Of a stretch of 64,000 nt of DNA, positions 9,566 to 20,641 are shown piece by piece. Source of the DNA: Shewanella sp. Isolate13 (GTDB lineage: Bacteria > Pseudomonadota > Gammaproteobacteria > Enterobacterales > Shewanellaceae). Within the stretch, counting starts at the first letter, position 1, and each line of letters starts with the position of its first letter. The translations under genes and the position numbers were made by a program. The notes beneath the pieces are model-generated. The model had not been told where the DNA came from and did no database searches. It saw only the letters and a program-made list of their open reading frames with translations. Location: positions 1 through 64,000 of the forward strand of contig NZ_JAKEVD010000010.1 of assembly GCF_022398325.1 (NCBI RefSeq). The letters run 5' to 3'.

Positions 9566-10258
9566 TTAAAGCTGCTTAAGCAGAGCGATAACCATCAATG
9601 CAGAGTGGTGGCCTGCTTTTACAATGTACTCGTCAAAGTCTACCGGTGAGTCGTTGTTAGCATTGTCAGACAATGAACGGATAACCACAAACGGTACACC
9701 AAATTGGTGACAAACCTGAGCGATTGCCGCGCCTTCCATCTCACAAGCAGCCATGGTTGGGAAGTTTTCTAGCATGGTTTTGGTACGAACTGGATCGCAA
9801 ATAAAGCTATCGCCAGTACAGATTAGGCCTTCAATCGCTTTCACTTCGCCTAGGCTTGCAACCGCTTTTTGCGCAGCGTTCACAAGCTTGGCATCTGGGA
9901 TAAATGCCGCTGGTTGCTGCGCCATCTGACCAATCTCATAACCGAAAGCTGTCACGTCTACATCGTGGTGACGTACTTCAGATGAAATTACGATATCGCC
10001 AATGGCTAGCTCATCGGCAAAACCGCCAGCAGAGCCTGTGTTGATAATCGCATCAGGCGCATACTTTTCGATAAGTAGCGTAGTTGCAATACTAGCAGTC
10101 ACTTTACCAATACCAGAGCGAGTGACAATAACCTCTTTACCCGCAAGTTGACCTGCAACAAACTCGATACCGGCGATGGTTGTAGAGCTTGGGTTTTCCA
10201 TCGACTCAACTAAATGCGCAACTTCTGGCTCCATAGCGCCAATAATACCGATTTTCAT
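9566..10258 (-). CDS. mtnN: 5'-Methylthioadenosine/S-adenosylhomocysteine nucleosidase
   Basis: It hydrolyses MTA, SAH and 5'-deoxyadenosine to adenine and the ribose moiety, serving methionine salvage and the LuxS cycle. The 230 residues match E. coli Pfs in length. Visible landmarks are the N-terminal [13 protein letters not shown] (catalytic Glu12), NTGSAGG in the phosphorylase fold, [12 protein letters not shown] (ribose-binding Met-Glu) and RSLSDNAN (catalytic Asp). The gene is the first of a probable two-gene unit with the CbiB-like gene. Confidence 0.96.
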   Translation of the reverse strand: MKIGIIGAMEPEVAHLVESMENPSSTTIAGIEFVAGQLAGKEVIVTRSGIGKVTASIATTLLIEKYAPDAIINTGSAGGFADELAIGDIVISSEVRHHDVDVTAFGYEIGQMAQQPAAFIPDAKLVNAAQKAVASLGEVKAIEGLICTGDSFICDPVRTKTMLENFPTMAACEMEGAAIAQVCHQFGVPFVVIRSLSDNANNDSPVDFDEYIVKAGHHSALMVIALLKQL

Positions 10259-10451
10259 TTAATGACCTTTTTAACTACCTGAATGAATATGGGCGCTAAT
10301 ATACCACGGTGCTTAGCGTTAGTGAAAAAGCCATAGAGTTAAGATGAGAGATAGCGTCTAGATTGTTTCACTTTGATCACAGTGGTAGGTTAATAAGGTT
10401 CATCGTAGTTAATCATTTCCATCTTGCTTGGAAAAAGGAATTTAGCGAAAT

Positions 10452-11006
10452 ATGTCAGCATTTCCCCAATTAGAGACCGAAAGGCTAGTGTTAAACCAGC
10501 AAGTGCTAGCTGATTCAAAACTGCTTTTCGAGATGTTTTCAGACCCCGAAGTGATCCAGTTTTATGATTTAGATTTTAGTCATGAAGCACAAGCGATCGA
10601 GTTAATCAATAATGATGCTAAGCGCTATGAGCAATGTGAGGGGATTCGATGGGCGATTCGCGATAAAATCACCCATAAGCTTCTGGGGGGATGTGGAATT
10701 AATCGCTTTGAATGCAGTAACCACGTTGCCGTTATTGGATATGAGTTCTTTAAAGCGTATTGGGGCAAGGGCTATGCAACCGAGGCGATCGCTAAACTTA
10801 TCGAATTTTCATTTTCTGAGCAGTGCCCTAAACATGTCAATAAGATCGAAGCTTATACCATGATGGGTAACCATGGTTCGGAAACTGTATTGAAAAAGCT
10901 AGGTTTTAAGTGTGACGGTATTTTAAGAGAGCATGGTTATTGGAAAGGTGCTTACCACGACTTAAAAGTATTCTCTTTGCTAAGATCTGATGTTGTTAAC
11001 ACCTGA
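10452..11006 (+). CDS. GNAT N-acetyltransferase, RimJ/RimL type
   Basis: The 184-residue product opens with [10 protein letters not shown], the usual start of the ribosomal-protein acetyltransferase-like group, and has the acetyl-CoA binding segment [17 protein letters not shown] plus the closing [14 protein letters not shown]. The substrate may be a protein N-terminus or a small amine; the sequence does not decide. An AAGGAA ribosome binding site precedes the ATG. It heads a group of three small plus-strand genes. Confidence 0.88.
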   Translation: MSAFPQLETERLVLNQQVLADSKLLFEMFSDPEVIQFYDLDFSHEAQAIELINNDAKRYEQCEGIRWAIRDKITHKLLGGCGINRFECSNHVAVIGYEFFKAYWGKGYATEAIAKLIEFSFSEQCPKHVNKIEAYTMMGNHGSETVLKKLGFKCDGILREHGYWKGAYHDLKVFSLLRSDVVNT

Positions 11007-11074
11007 ATCATCTTTTTGAGTAAAAAAAATCAAAAGACTAAAATGATTTTTCAATTCGATTACAAGGAGGTTGC

Positions 11075-11458
11075 GTGAATCTAAATCAAGTGACTTTGCC
11101 CGTATGCGATATGCCCCAAGCGGTACAGTTCTATTTAACCTTAGGCTTTATACTGATAGTCGATACGCCGCACTATGCGCGCTTCGAATGCCCCGTTGGA
11201 GATGCCACTTTTTCGCTCTCTCTAGAGGATGAGGCTGGCAAGACTGTTGGAAAAGGTTGCGGCGCCATCATCTATTTTGAACATGAGAAGCTCGATGAGT
11301 GGGTGAGTTCGCTGAAACAAGCGGGCATTGAGTTTGACCAAGAACCGACGGATCATGCCTACCTTTGGCGTGAGGCGATACTGCACGACCCATCGGGCAA
11401 CAAGATTAAGCTCTATTGGGCGGGCGAGAACCGATTGAATCCTCCATGGCGAGTATGA
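11075..11458 (+). CDS. VOC-superfamily protein (glyoxalase/bleomycin-resistance fold)
   Basis: The 127-residue product shows the vicinal oxygen chelate pattern: LPVCDMPQAVQFYLTLGF at the N-terminus, then HYARFECPVGDATFSL, and the second half ending HDPSGNKIKLYWAGENR. Members bind a metal in a beta-alpha-beta-beta-beta cup and act as isomerases, dioxygenases or drug-binding proteins; the activity here is unassigned. The start is GTG with a strong AAGGAGGT site. Confidence 0.85.
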   Translation: MNLNQVTLPVCDMPQAVQFYLTLGFILIVDTPHYARFECPVGDATFSLSLEDEAGKTVGKGCGAIIYFEHEKLDEWVSSLKQAGIEFDQEPTDHAYLWREAILHDPSGNKIKLYWAGENRLNPPWRV

Positions 11459-11483
11459 AAGTTAGATTGAGATCGAGAGAAAA

Positions 11484-11939
11484 ATGCAAATCAAACTAGG
11501 CTTAATCCGTGACGACAAGGTGCTGGCGCTATTAAAAGAACACCATGAAGATATGTGCAGCCATTCGCCGCTAGAGAGTGTGCATGCGCTCGATGTGTCT
11601 GGGCTGGAGGCTGACCATGTTACCTTCTGGAGCCTATGGAGCGAAGATGAACTTGCTGGCTGCGGTGCGCTAAAGCAGTTAGATAGTACCCACGGTGAAA
11701 TTAAGTCGATGCGCACATCCACTGACTTTTTACGTCAAGGCGTTGCCCAACAACTATTAGCCCACATCATTGCTGAGGCAAGATCACGGGGTTATCAGAG
11801 GCTTAGCCTTGAGACTGGCTCTATGAAAGCCTTTATTCCAGCCCGTAAACTCTATGAGCAGTTTGGCTTTAAAGAGAGTGAACCATTTGCTGATTACCAG
11901 CAGGATCCCTACAGCAGCTTTATGAGTAAGCAACTTTAA
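11484..11939 (+). CDS. GNAT N-acetyltransferase
   Basis: The 151-residue product has the GNAT core: GCGALKQLDSTHGEIKSM, then the acetyl-CoA loop RQGVAQQLLAHIIAEARSRGY and the C-terminal AFIPARKLYEQFGFKESEPF. It resembles YafP/PhnO-like small-molecule acetyltransferases; the substrate is unknown. It starts 25 bp after the VOC gene and is probably co-transcribed with it. It is convergent with the MarR gene, with 11 bp between stops and no obvious terminator. Confidence 0.88.
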   Translation: MQIKLGLIRDDKVLALLKEHHEDMCSHSPLESVHALDVSGLEADHVTFWSLWSEDELAGCGALKQLDSTHGEIKSMRTSTDFLRQGVAQQLLAHIIAEARSRGYQRLSLETGSMKAFIPARKLYEQFGFKESEPFADYQQDPYSSFMSKQL

Positions 11940-11950
11940 AGATACAACAC

Positions 11951-12424
11951 TTAATCGGCTTGAATTTGTCCTACCAAGAGTACTGGCGCGGCATCGAGCT
12001 CTTCGGCGTCCATCATGGCAGCGATGCGCTCAACTGACGATAACAGTTGGCTCTGCTCCCACTGTTCAAGATTTTGATAGCGGGTGATAAAGTGTTCTTG
12101 CAGTGGCTTAGGAGAATCACTGAGCAGGGCTTGGCCATTTTCACTCAATGATAGGTGTACCTTACGCTTATCGGTTTCGCTGCGGGTTCTTATGACTAAC
12201 TCGCGACTCTCTAGCCTGTCGATAATGGTAGTAACAGTGGCGGGGCTTAAGGCAACTTCTTTGGCGACCTCTTTTGCCAGCGGTGACTCAAGTTGCTCGA
12301 TACTGTGCATTACCATCAACTGCGGTCCAGTAAGGCCTGACTGCTTGTTGAGCTGGCGAGAATGGATGTCGATAGCTCGGATCACTCGGCGCAGTGAAAT
12401 CAATAGCTGTTCATATTTTTCCAT
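11951..12424 (-). CDS. MarR-family transcriptional regulator
   Basis: The 157-residue protein has the MarR winged helix: GPQLMVMHSIEQL, then the recognition region EVALSPATVTTIIDRLESRELVIRTRSETDKRKVHLSLSENG with the conserved wing Asp-Lys-Arg. MarR proteins are dimeric repressors released by small phenolic or other ligands. No divergent target lies directly upstream, since the next gene on that side is the porin at the end of the bet unit, on the same strand. Its target is not evident. Confidence 0.9.
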   Translation of the reverse strand: MEKYEQLLISLRRVIRAIDIHSRQLNKQSGLTGPQLMVMHSIEQLESPLAKEVAKEVALSPATVTTIIDRLESRELVIRTRSETDKRKVHLSLSENGQALLSDSPKPLQEHFITRYQNLEQWEQSQLLSSVERIAAMMDAEELDAAPVLLVGQIQAD

Positions 12425-12504
12425 CTGTTGTCCTTAGCCAAAAGGCTTTTGCCGATGCTCTTGAGCTGTGAGCTAATATCTGTGTGGTGATGGCCTGCGC
12501 TTAC

Positions 12505-12540
12505 AAAAGTGCGGTACAACGCTTGAGCGTTATACCGCAC
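12505..12540 (-). terminator. Rho-independent terminator of the bet/porin operon
   Basis: On the minus strand a long stem (GTGCGGTA outer arm at 12533-12540 and 12509-12516, extended inward to about 14 pairs) is followed by TTTT at 12505-12508. It lies about 70 bp past the porin stop. Confidence 0.8.
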
Positions 12541-12609
12541 AATTTATATAAGGCGCAAGCTTGCACTTGCGACTTGGCGGCGCTAGGTACTAGAGGTATA
12601 AGAAGTACT

Positions 12610-13317
12610 TTAGAAGTTAAAGGTTCTTGCTACCGATAGTACAGCGCGAGTGTCAGCGGTATCTATGTCCATGCTGGTATCTTCAACGGCTAGGTTAAAG
12701 TCAAAGCCTTTCCAGCTTGTCATGTATTCTGCGCGATAATGGTTATAGGCTTTGTCGCCATCCCAAGACCATTTGTTCTCATCGGTAGAAGTCGAACGGT
12801 CAAAGCTGATACGGATTTCATGCCCCTCGGTGATGGTAAATGTGTGCGCTGCCATTAAGATGTAATGACCCGCATCTACACCGAAGTAATCCCAGGTGTA
12901 CCAGAAGTTGAGCTCTGTTTGGCCAACAGGTGAACCGTAACCAAATTTAGTGTACACCTCTGGGTACTGATATTCGTCTGAGAACGAATCACCATGATAA
13001 GTGTAGTAAGCGATACCGGCATCTACTGACACGCTTTCGCTTAGCTGGTAGAAGATACCGCCGTAAAAATCCAGCTCTAACCAAGTGTCATCACCTGAGC
13101 CGTAATCCACGTTTGATGCCCAAGTACCCACATACCAACCAGCATCGGCGGCGTAATCTAGGCTTGCCTGCAGCGCAGGACCGTTATCTGTTTGGCTCAC
13201 ACCGTTAAAGGTATAATCAGAGGTTGCAGTCACGGTTGAGCTCACGTTAGCCATTGTCGTTGTTGGCAATGCGATTAGACTCAGTAGCGCAAGATTTTTA
13301 ATTGTTGTTTTCATCAT
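12610..13317 (-). CDS. TorF-family putative outer-membrane porin
   Basis: The 235-residue protein has a signal peptide (LALLSLIALPTTTMA) and then alternating aromatic beta-strands ending in a terminal Phe (ARTFNF), typical of outer-membrane barrels. The start SSTVTATSDYTFNGVSQTDNGPALQASLDY is the common opening of the TorF/Gcw_chp family. It begins 14 bp after the BCCT transporter gene and so probably supplies outer-membrane passage for choline or betaine. Two adjacent ATGs exist; the second (13314) is better spaced from GGG. Confidence 0.88.
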   Translation of the reverse strand: MMKTTIKNLALLSLIALPTTTMANVSSTVTATSDYTFNGVSQTDNGPALQASLDYAADAGWYVGTWASNVDYGSGDDTWLELDFYGGIFYQLSESVSVDAGIAYYTYHGDSFSDEYQYPEVYTKFGYGSPVGQTELNFWYTWDYFGVDAGHYILMAAHTFTITEGHEIRISFDRSTSTDENKWSWDGDKAYNHYRAEYMTSWKGFDFNLAVEDTSMDIDTADTRAVLSVARTFNF

Positions 13318-13331
13318 TTCCCTTTTTCTTT

Positions 13332-14549
13332 TTAGTTAGCTAATTCAATTTTGCTAAAGTCGATTTTGTTTTCTGTTGGTGAGCGCTCAATCGCCGCCAC
13401 CTTCTTGTATTTCGTCGCTAAAATGTAGCCAAAGCAGCCTAAGATTAGGCCAATAGCCAGTGCGCCAACCCACTGGATCTCCAAGAAGTTAAGTTGGAAT
13501 AACAGGGTGAGGCCGCTCATCAAGGCGAGATTGCCTATGATGTATTTAGTCTTACCGAAGCGCTCAACAGTCAGGTTTAGATTGTCGGTGTACAGGCGAA
13601 TTAACGAGTCGAGCGAGTTGACTACGAAGGTGATCCCCACAAACACCATGGCAAGATTGTAGAAGCCAGTCGTGGCGATCTCATTGGCGCTGTAGTAGTA
13701 AAGCACGGTGAACCAGACGGCGATTGGCAGTGATGGGAACACCATCATGGCAATCAGTACTTGATAGGTTTTCATGCCGCCGACAAAACGAGAGGTGAAC
13801 TGACCAATCATGATGCTCCAAGCAAACCACCAGAAGAGGTAGAATTCGTGGTAATCGTTCATTGGTAGGACGAAGTGGTGAATATTGCCAAAGTAGTCGC
13901 CAATCAAGGCGAAGGTGTTAACAAACTCGCCCACAGCCGACTCTTTTGACATAAATGCACCAGCCCACATCAACACGATAAGACCTAAGAATAACCAAGT
14001 GCTGGCTAAGCTAAGAATACGCACATAACGTATGCTAGTACTGGAGTAGACTGCAGCCGCGATAATCACGAATACCATCAGATAGAAGCTGCTTACTACT
14101 GACTCGCCATCACCCATCTCTGGCAGGTACCAAGGTAAGTTGGTCAATAGCAGGTAAGCGGTAAAGGCACAGGTACCGATAATCACTAAGTTATTAATAA
14201 ACTTGATCACTGGGATCTCGAAGAACTTCACTCTTGGCTCGATGACACAAAAATAGAAGCAAGTTAAGAAGTAAAATGCCCAGATTAAAAATGCCCAGAA
14301 GCCAAACTCAATTGCCAACGGATTGGTAAAGCCATACTCAGGGCTTGCGCTTAAGTCTGCGTAGCCTCCGAACTCCGTTAGCGGGAACATGATTAAGCCA
14401 ACATCCAGACCCGAGGTAAACAGGATGGCGATAAAGGTAAAGGTGCGCACCGGCGTGACACCGATACACTTGACGTTACCCCAGCGATAGATCACGAAGG
14501 CAATGGCGGCGAAAGTAAATAATATCCCTATAGTTAGCCAGGTAGTCAT
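13332..14549 (-). CDS. Short BCCT-family transporter, probable choline importer
   Basis: This 405-residue, roughly 11-helix membrane protein shows the BCCT core signature FYLFWWFAWSIMIGQFTSRF and a downstream VNSLDSLIRLYTDNL segment equivalent to the ITSADS region of BetP/BetT. BCCT carriers move quaternary ammonium compounds with Na+ or H+. Typical members are 500-670 residues; this one lacks long terminal extensions and some loops, but is intact with no frameshift. It has a CAGGAG site before the ATG. Its place between betA and the porin gene supports choline uptake for betaine synthesis. Confidence 0.85.
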   Translation of the reverse strand: MTTWLTIGILFTFAAIAFVIYRWGNVKCIGVTPVRTFTFIAILFTSGLDVGLIMFPLTEFGGYADLSASPEYGFTNPLAIEFGFWAFLIWAFYFLTCFYFCVIEPRVKFFEIPVIKFINNLVIIGTCAFTAYLLLTNLPWYLPEMGDGESVVSSFYLMVFVIIAAAVYSSTSIRYVRILSLASTWLFLGLIVLMWAGAFMSKESAVGEFVNTFALIGDYFGNIHHFVLPMNDYHEFYLFWWFAWSIMIGQFTSRFVGGMKTYQVLIAMMVFPSLPIAVWFTVLYYYSANEIATTGFYNLAMVFVGITFVVNSLDSLIRLYTDNLNLTVERFGKTKYIIGNLALMSGLTLLFQLNFLEIQWVGALAIGLILGCFGYILATKYKKVAAIERSPTENKIDFSKIELAN

Positions 14550-14883
14550 TATTGAACTCCTGACTTATCATTATTAAACATGGTTTAGTCCTTGTTTTTA
14601 TTATCGTTATGCCCGCTTTTAGCCAAATTTTGGCCGCAAAAATCCCTCAAGCCTTAATTGCCGTTTTCACATCAGCTAAGGTTTGATAAATTAAACGTGG
14701 CGATTAATGCCATTTAGCCGTAATGGCTTAGGCTGGCAGAGCCTATACGTAAACAGTTTGAAGAGGCGGCAGAAGGATTGCCGAACATCTTCATCTCGTT
14801 TGTGGTGGGCTAGGCTTAGTCCATGCTCTTAGTTTCAGTCTCAGTGTCAGCGCTGCGCGAGAACATGAGCTAAGCCGAAGCGA
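14550..14883. other. Intergenic gap between betA and the BCCT gene
   Basis: 334 bp inside an otherwise tight operon. It holds the ribosome binding site of the BCCT gene and an AGGCT/AGCCT hairpin near 14730-14744. It also holds a 29-codon open stretch on the plus strand (14724-14810, then TAG) that reads like protein but has no start codon. No intact gene is seen. A separate promoter for the transporter could lie here. Confidence 0.5.
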
Positions 14884-16581
14884 TTATCTTGCTGGTGGTC
14901 GTTGCCTTTGTTGCTGTTGCCAATCCTGACTCACAACCACTTCGGCTGCACTTGGCGCGAGTGGCGTATGGCCTAAAATTAAGTCGGCTGCACGCTCGGC
15001 CAACATGATGGTTGGCGAGTTAAGGTTACCGTTTGGAATGGTCGGGAAAATAGAGGAGTCGACCACCCTAAGTCCCTGTATCCCATGTACTCGCGTTTCT
15101 GAGTCCACTACGGCCATCCCATCTTCTCCCATCTTGCAGGTGCAAGAGGGGTGGTAAGCACTCTCAACCGCGCTTCTTACGAAACTATCAATCTGGTCAT
15201 CGGTCTGTACTGCTATGCCGGGCTGGATCTCTTCGCCGCGGAATTCATCTAGCGCGGGCTGATTGATTATCTCTCGTGTTAAGCGAACACAGGCACGGAA
15301 ACCTTCGATATCGTCCTGATGAGACAGGTAGTTAAATAGAATGCTAGGTGCCTGCTTAGGATCATTAGAGACCACTTTGACACTGCCGCGACTCTTAGGC
15401 TTGTTATGGCCGATATGTACCTGGAAACCATGGCCTGCAAAGGCCTCTTTGCCGTCATAACGCATTGCTGCTGGTAAGAAGTGGTATTGCAGATCAGGCC
15501 ATTCTAGCCCAGCCTTTGAGCGAATAAAGCCGCAAGATTCGAAGTGATTGGTCGCGCCTAGGCCTGATTTGTTTAAGATCCAGCGAGTACCTATGAATAG
15601 TTTATTCAGCGGGTCTAGTTTGCCGTTAAGAGAAATAGGCTTGAGACACTTAAACTGGAAGTAAAACTCGAGGTGATCTTGTAGGTTCTCCCCCACGCCA
15701 GGCAGTTCATGTATTTGCTCGATGCCAGCCTTGGCCAGGGTATCCGCTGCGCCAACACCGGAGAGCTGCAGAATATGCGGCGAGCCAATCGAGCCTGCCG
15801 ATAACACCACCTCTTTGTTGGCATTAACCTCTAATATCTTACCTTTACGCTCAAAGTGCACACCTACGGCTTTGTTAGCTTCACCTTGCTTGGTTGAAAA
15901 CAACACCTTGTGCACTTGAGCGTGAGTGATAACGGTTAAGTTGTCACGTTTCATGGCTGGTCTTAGGTAGGCGTTAGCCGTAGACCAGCGCACGCCATTC
16001 TTAACCGTCATGTGCATCGGGCCAAACCCCTCTTGCTGGGCACCGTTATAGTCGTCAGTGGCTAAGTAGCCAGCATCGACGCCAGCGGCAACAAATGCCT
16101 TATACAGCGGGTTTTTCATCTGGTTGCCGTTGTTGACGCCAAGCGGGCCGTCAACTGAGCGATAATCATCTTCGCCAAATGCCCAGTCTTCGGCTTTCTT
16201 GAAGTAGGGCAGACAGTGGGCGTAATCCCAGTTCTTTGCTCCGTGCTCTTGCCACTCATCGAAATCACGAGCATGGCCACGTACATACACCATGCCGTTA
16301 ATCGATGATGAGCCGCCTAACACCTTGCCTCGTGGGCAGTGCATACGGCGGTTATCGAGGTAAGGCTCGGCTTCGGTTTCAAATTGCCAAGCGTACTTCT
16401 TAGTATTCATGGGGATCGAGAGTGCAGTGGGCATCTGAATAAAGATGCTTCTGTCGCTGCCACCTGTTTCAAGCAGTAACACCCGATTATTCGAGTCGGC
16501 CGATAAACGGTTAGCTAGCACGCAGCCTGCGCTACCAGCACCAACGATAATATAGTCGTATTGAGGATGAGTTGTGGTCAT
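14884..16581 (-). CDS. betA: Choline dehydrogenase
   Basis: A GMC-family flavoenzyme oxidising choline to betaine aldehyde at the inner membrane. The FAD dinucleotide motif is at the N-terminus ([18 protein letters not shown]). The GMC signatures follow ([20 protein letters not shown] and [17 protein letters not shown]), and the C-terminus has the active-site block [12 protein letters not shown] and [18 protein letters not shown]. Length 565 fits E. coli BetA. It starts 9 bp after betB stops, in the order betI-betB-betA. Confidence 0.96.
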   Translation of the reverse strand: MTTTHPQYDYIIVGAGSAGCVLANRLSADSNNRVLLLETGGSDRSIFIQMPTALSIPMNTKKYAWQFETEAEPYLDNRRMHCPRGKVLGGSSSINGMVYVRGHARDFDEWQEHGAKNWDYAHCLPYFKKAEDWAFGEDDYRSVDGPLGVNNGNQMKNPLYKAFVAAGVDAGYLATDDYNGAQQEGFGPMHMTVKNGVRWSTANAYLRPAMKRDNLTVITHAQVHKVLFSTKQGEANKAVGVHFERKGKILEVNANKEVVLSAGSIGSPHILQLSGVGAADTLAKAGIEQIHELPGVGENLQDHLEFYFQFKCLKPISLNGKLDPLNKLFIGTRWILNKSGLGATNHFESCGFIRSKAGLEWPDLQYHFLPAAMRYDGKEAFAGHGFQVHIGHNKPKSRGSVKVVSNDPKQAPSILFNYLSHQDDIEGFRACVRLTREIINQPALDEFRGEEIQPGIAVQTDDQIDSFVRSAVESAYHPSCTCKMGEDGMAVVDSETRVHGIQGLRVVDSSIFPTIPNGNLNSPTIMLAERAADLILGHTPLAPSAAEVVVSQDWQQQQRQRPPAR

Positions 16582-16590
16582 GTCAGCTCC

Positions 16591-18054
16591 TTAAAATGGA
16601 CTTTCAAGCGGCTGCATACCTACGTATACGGCTTTGATTTGGGTATAAGCTTTTAGGGTCTCAGAGCCGTTTTCTCGGCCAATGCCAGACATCTTGTAGC
16701 CACCAACCGGCATTTCTGCAGGTGAGGCGCCATAGGCGTTGATCCAGCAAATACCGGCCTGCATCTGATGAATAACTCGGTGCGCGCGGCTGATGTCTTG
16801 GGTAAATACGCCAGCTGCTAGACCTAAGCGAGTATCGTTGGCGCGGCGAATGACTTCCTCTTCATCACTAAAGGGCAATACCGACATCACAGGGCCAAAG
16901 ATCTCCTCTTTGCTCAGTGTCATCTCGTCAACGCAGTTGCCAAAGACGGTTGGCGCGACGAAGTAACCATTTGGGCTATTTTCGGGCTTTAGGGCATGAC
17001 CACCAATGAGTAGTTCGGCGCCTTCTTTCTTACCTATCTCGATATAGCTCAGCACCTTGTCTTGGTGAGCCTTAGAGATCAGCGCGCCAAAATTTGTTTC
17101 AGGATCCATAGGGTCGCCGCAGACGATATTGTTTTGAGTGCGGCTCACTAGTTTTTCGATAAATTGCGGATAGATAGCTTGTTGCACAAATACCCGAGTA
17201 CCGTTAGTGCAGATCTCACCCTGGGTGTAGAAGTTGCCCAACATAGCCGCCGAGATCGCGTTATCGATATCGGCGTCATCGAAGATGATTAACGGAGATT
17301 TGCCGCCTAGCTCCATGGTGACCTCTTTGAGCGAACCTGCCGCCGCGGCCATCACTTTCTTGCCTGTACCGACTTCGCCGGTGAACGAGACTTTAGCAAT
17401 CTCATCATTATTGGTTAGCCAAGCGCCGACTCGACCATCTCCTTGAACGACGTTAAACACACCGTCTGGCAGACCCGCTTCGGTAAAGATCTCAGCCAGC
17501 TTTACTGCGCCTAAGGGCGTCTCTTCCGATGGCTTGAAGATCATCACATTACCGCAAGCCAGAGCCGGAGCTGATTTCCAGCAAGCGATCTGTAACGGAT
17601 AGTTCCAGGCGCCAATGCCGGCGCAGATCCCCAAAGGTTCACGGCGGGTATAGTAAAAGTCATCGCCCACGGTTTGTTGGTTGCCTTCGATACTTGGCGC
17701 AAGGCCTGCGAAAAACTCGATTGAGTCTGCGCCTGTGACAACATCGACCACTGAGGCTTCCTGCCAAGGCTTACCCGTGTCTTGTACTTCGATGGCTGCC
17801 AGCTCATCGTTGCGCTCACGCAGCAGAGCCACGGCTTTAAGTAGAATGCGGCTTCGCTCCATCGCGGTCATCTTCGACCAAGTTGCAAAACCGGCTTTAG
17901 CACTCTCGATGGCGGCTTGTTGAATTTTTTCATCGGCGACTTCGACTAAATAGCTCACTTCTCCATTGGCTGGATTGATAACTTCGAAGGTTTCACCTGT
18001 GGTATTTCTGAGGGCTTTGCCGTGGATATAATTGGGGTAAACGACTAGTGACAT
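16591..18054 (-). CDS. betB: Betaine aldehyde dehydrogenase
   Basis: It oxidises betaine aldehyde to glycine betaine with NAD(P)+. The aldehyde dehydrogenase signatures are present: MELGGKSP with the general base Glu248, and [12 protein letters not shown] with nucleophile Cys282. The cofactor loop is [11 protein letters not shown]. The protein is 487 residues, as usual for BetB. Its first codons overlap the 3' end of betI by 10 bp, which suggests coupled translation. Confidence 0.96.
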   Translation of the reverse strand: MSLVVYPNYIHGKALRNTTGETFEVINPANGEVSYLVEVADEKIQQAAIESAKAGFATWSKMTAMERSRILLKAVALLRERNDELAAIEVQDTGKPWQEASVVDVVTGADSIEFFAGLAPSIEGNQQTVGDDFYYTRREPLGICAGIGAWNYPLQIACWKSAPALACGNVMIFKPSEETPLGAVKLAEIFTEAGLPDGVFNVVQGDGRVGAWLTNNDEIAKVSFTGEVGTGKKVMAAAAGSLKEVTMELGGKSPLIIFDDADIDNAISAAMLGNFYTQGEICTNGTRVFVQQAIYPQFIEKLVSRTQNNIVCGDPMDPETNFGALISKAHQDKVLSYIEIGKKEGAELLIGGHALKPENSPNGYFVAPTVFGNCVDEMTLSKEEIFGPVMSVLPFSDEEEVIRRANDTRLGLAAGVFTQDISRAHRVIHQMQAGICWINAYGASPAEMPVGGYKMSGIGRENGSETLKAYTQIKAVYVGMQPLESPF

Positions 18055-18650
18055 CGGGTTTCTCCGTACTGCATGATCACTGCCTCGATAAAGGCTTTAG
18101 ATAGAATTTGAGCCTGCTGGAACTCTTTCTCTGGTGCAGGGCTTAAGGCACTGCGCAGCCAGAAACCATCGATCATCGCTGCGGTCTGCTTGGCTGCGAT
18201 AATGGCTTGAGAATGCGGAAGTAGTTTTTTGAAAGAGAACAGAAGGTTGCTATATAAACGTTGGCTATTGATGTGCTGGAGTCTGGCAAGGCCTTGCTCA
18301 TGCATGGCTTGTGACCAAAAGCTTAACCAGGTTTTTGTTGCGGGCCTCGAGCGTTGTAGCTCAGTAAAGTTGGCTTCTACAATGGCATGTAGCCTTTCTA
18401 ACGGAAGCATCGTCTTACCTGAGGTGCGGCTGAGTAATGCTTGTTTAAGTTGTTCTAATAGGTATTTTTGCGTTGCTTCAATGAGGCCTTGTTTGCCACC
18501 GAAGTAATGACTGATGAGCCCTGATGATAAACCGGCTAAACCGCTAATGGTATTGATGGTGGTGTTGTGTAAACCGTGGCGCTCAACAGAAACAAGAGTG
18601 GCTTCGATGAGTTGTTGCTGTCGAACGGTTTTCATTGGCGGGCGCGGCAT
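18045..18650 (-). CDS. betI: TetR-type repressor of the bet operon
   Basis: The product opens with [19 protein letters not shown] and has the TetR helix-turn-helix [26 protein letters not shown], closely like E. coli BetI. BetI represses bet genes and is relieved by choline. I chose the ATG at 18650 (201 residues) because it gives the conserved MP start; a TTG at 18659 in frame is the alternative. It is the first gene of the operon, and a near-palindrome lies about 80 bp upstream. Confidence 0.92.
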   Translation of the reverse strand: MPRPPMKTVRQQQLIEATLVSVERHGLHNTTINTISGLAGLSSGLISHYFGGKQGLIEATQKYLLEQLKQALLSRTSGKTMLPLERLHAIVEANFTELQRSRPATKTWLSFWSQAMHEQGLARLQHINSQRLYSNLLFSFKKLLPHSQAIIAAKQTAAMIDGFWLRSALSPAPEKEFQQAQILSKAFIEAVIMQYGETRCH

Positions 18651-18727
18651 AAAGAGCAAATTCCTGAGTACAGAGATTGAATGTTATTTTTGGTGTTATT
18701 TTTATTATTATTTTGTTTTATTTATTG

Positions 18728-18747
18728 TTGATTGAGCGTTCAATTAA
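18728..18747. promoter_or_regulatory. Candidate BetI operator
   Basis: TTGATTGAGCGTTCAATTAA is symmetric at 16 of 20 positions, with ATTGA and TTCAAT half-sites around GCG. It lies 78 bp upstream of the betI ATG, the right place for autoregulation by a TetR-family repressor. The assignment is from symmetry and position only. Confidence 0.5.
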
Positions 18748-19124
18748 TAACAACTCTAATGGTTAGAGCTATAACGATCAACCTTTATCTAAAAGTGTGA
18801 TGCGTGTCGTGGTTTTGATTTTGCAAATCGTGGCAGGTGTGGGCTGCTTGCAAGTTGTTGTTTATTTAAGGGTAAAAGCTCTGCTTTAATTTTGTTCAGG
18901 GCGGTTAAGTGAGCCGTAAAAAAATTTGGGGTGAAAATTAGTTTTAGCTGTAATCTTTATCAAAATGACTTAGTTTAAGTTCCTGAGAGTGCAGGACGGC
19001 GGTTAACGATATTAGCTGCTATTCGCCTTTTAAAGGGCTGATATTAAGCTTTGGTTGTGGCGGGGAGTCGGTGGTTGGGGAGTGGAATTGGTATAAAAGG
19101 AGAAGAACCAACAATATCACTGCC

Positions 19125-19149
19125 AAAAAAAGCGCTCCATTGGGAGCGC
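19125..19149 (-). terminator. Rho-independent terminator of gltBD
   Basis: On the minus strand GCGCTCC pairs with GGAGCGC around a 4-nt loop, followed by seven Ts (complement of 19125-19131). It lies about 75 bp after the gltD stop. Confidence 0.9.
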
Positions 19150-19225
19150 ACAATCACAAGCAAACTTTCTATAAATCTCTTTTAAAAACGTCTTTAAAAA
19201 CAGCTGTTAAAGCGTTCTTAAAATA

Positions 19226-20641
<1,416 letters not shown>

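Larger units (their letters stand above)
18651..19225. other. Intergenic region between gltD end and betI start
   Basis: About 575 bp. It contains the betI promoter region with a candidate BetI operator (18728-18747) and, near its right end, the terminator of gltBD. The middle part, roughly 18760-19110, shows no open reading frame or repeat that I can support. Confidence 0.6.
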
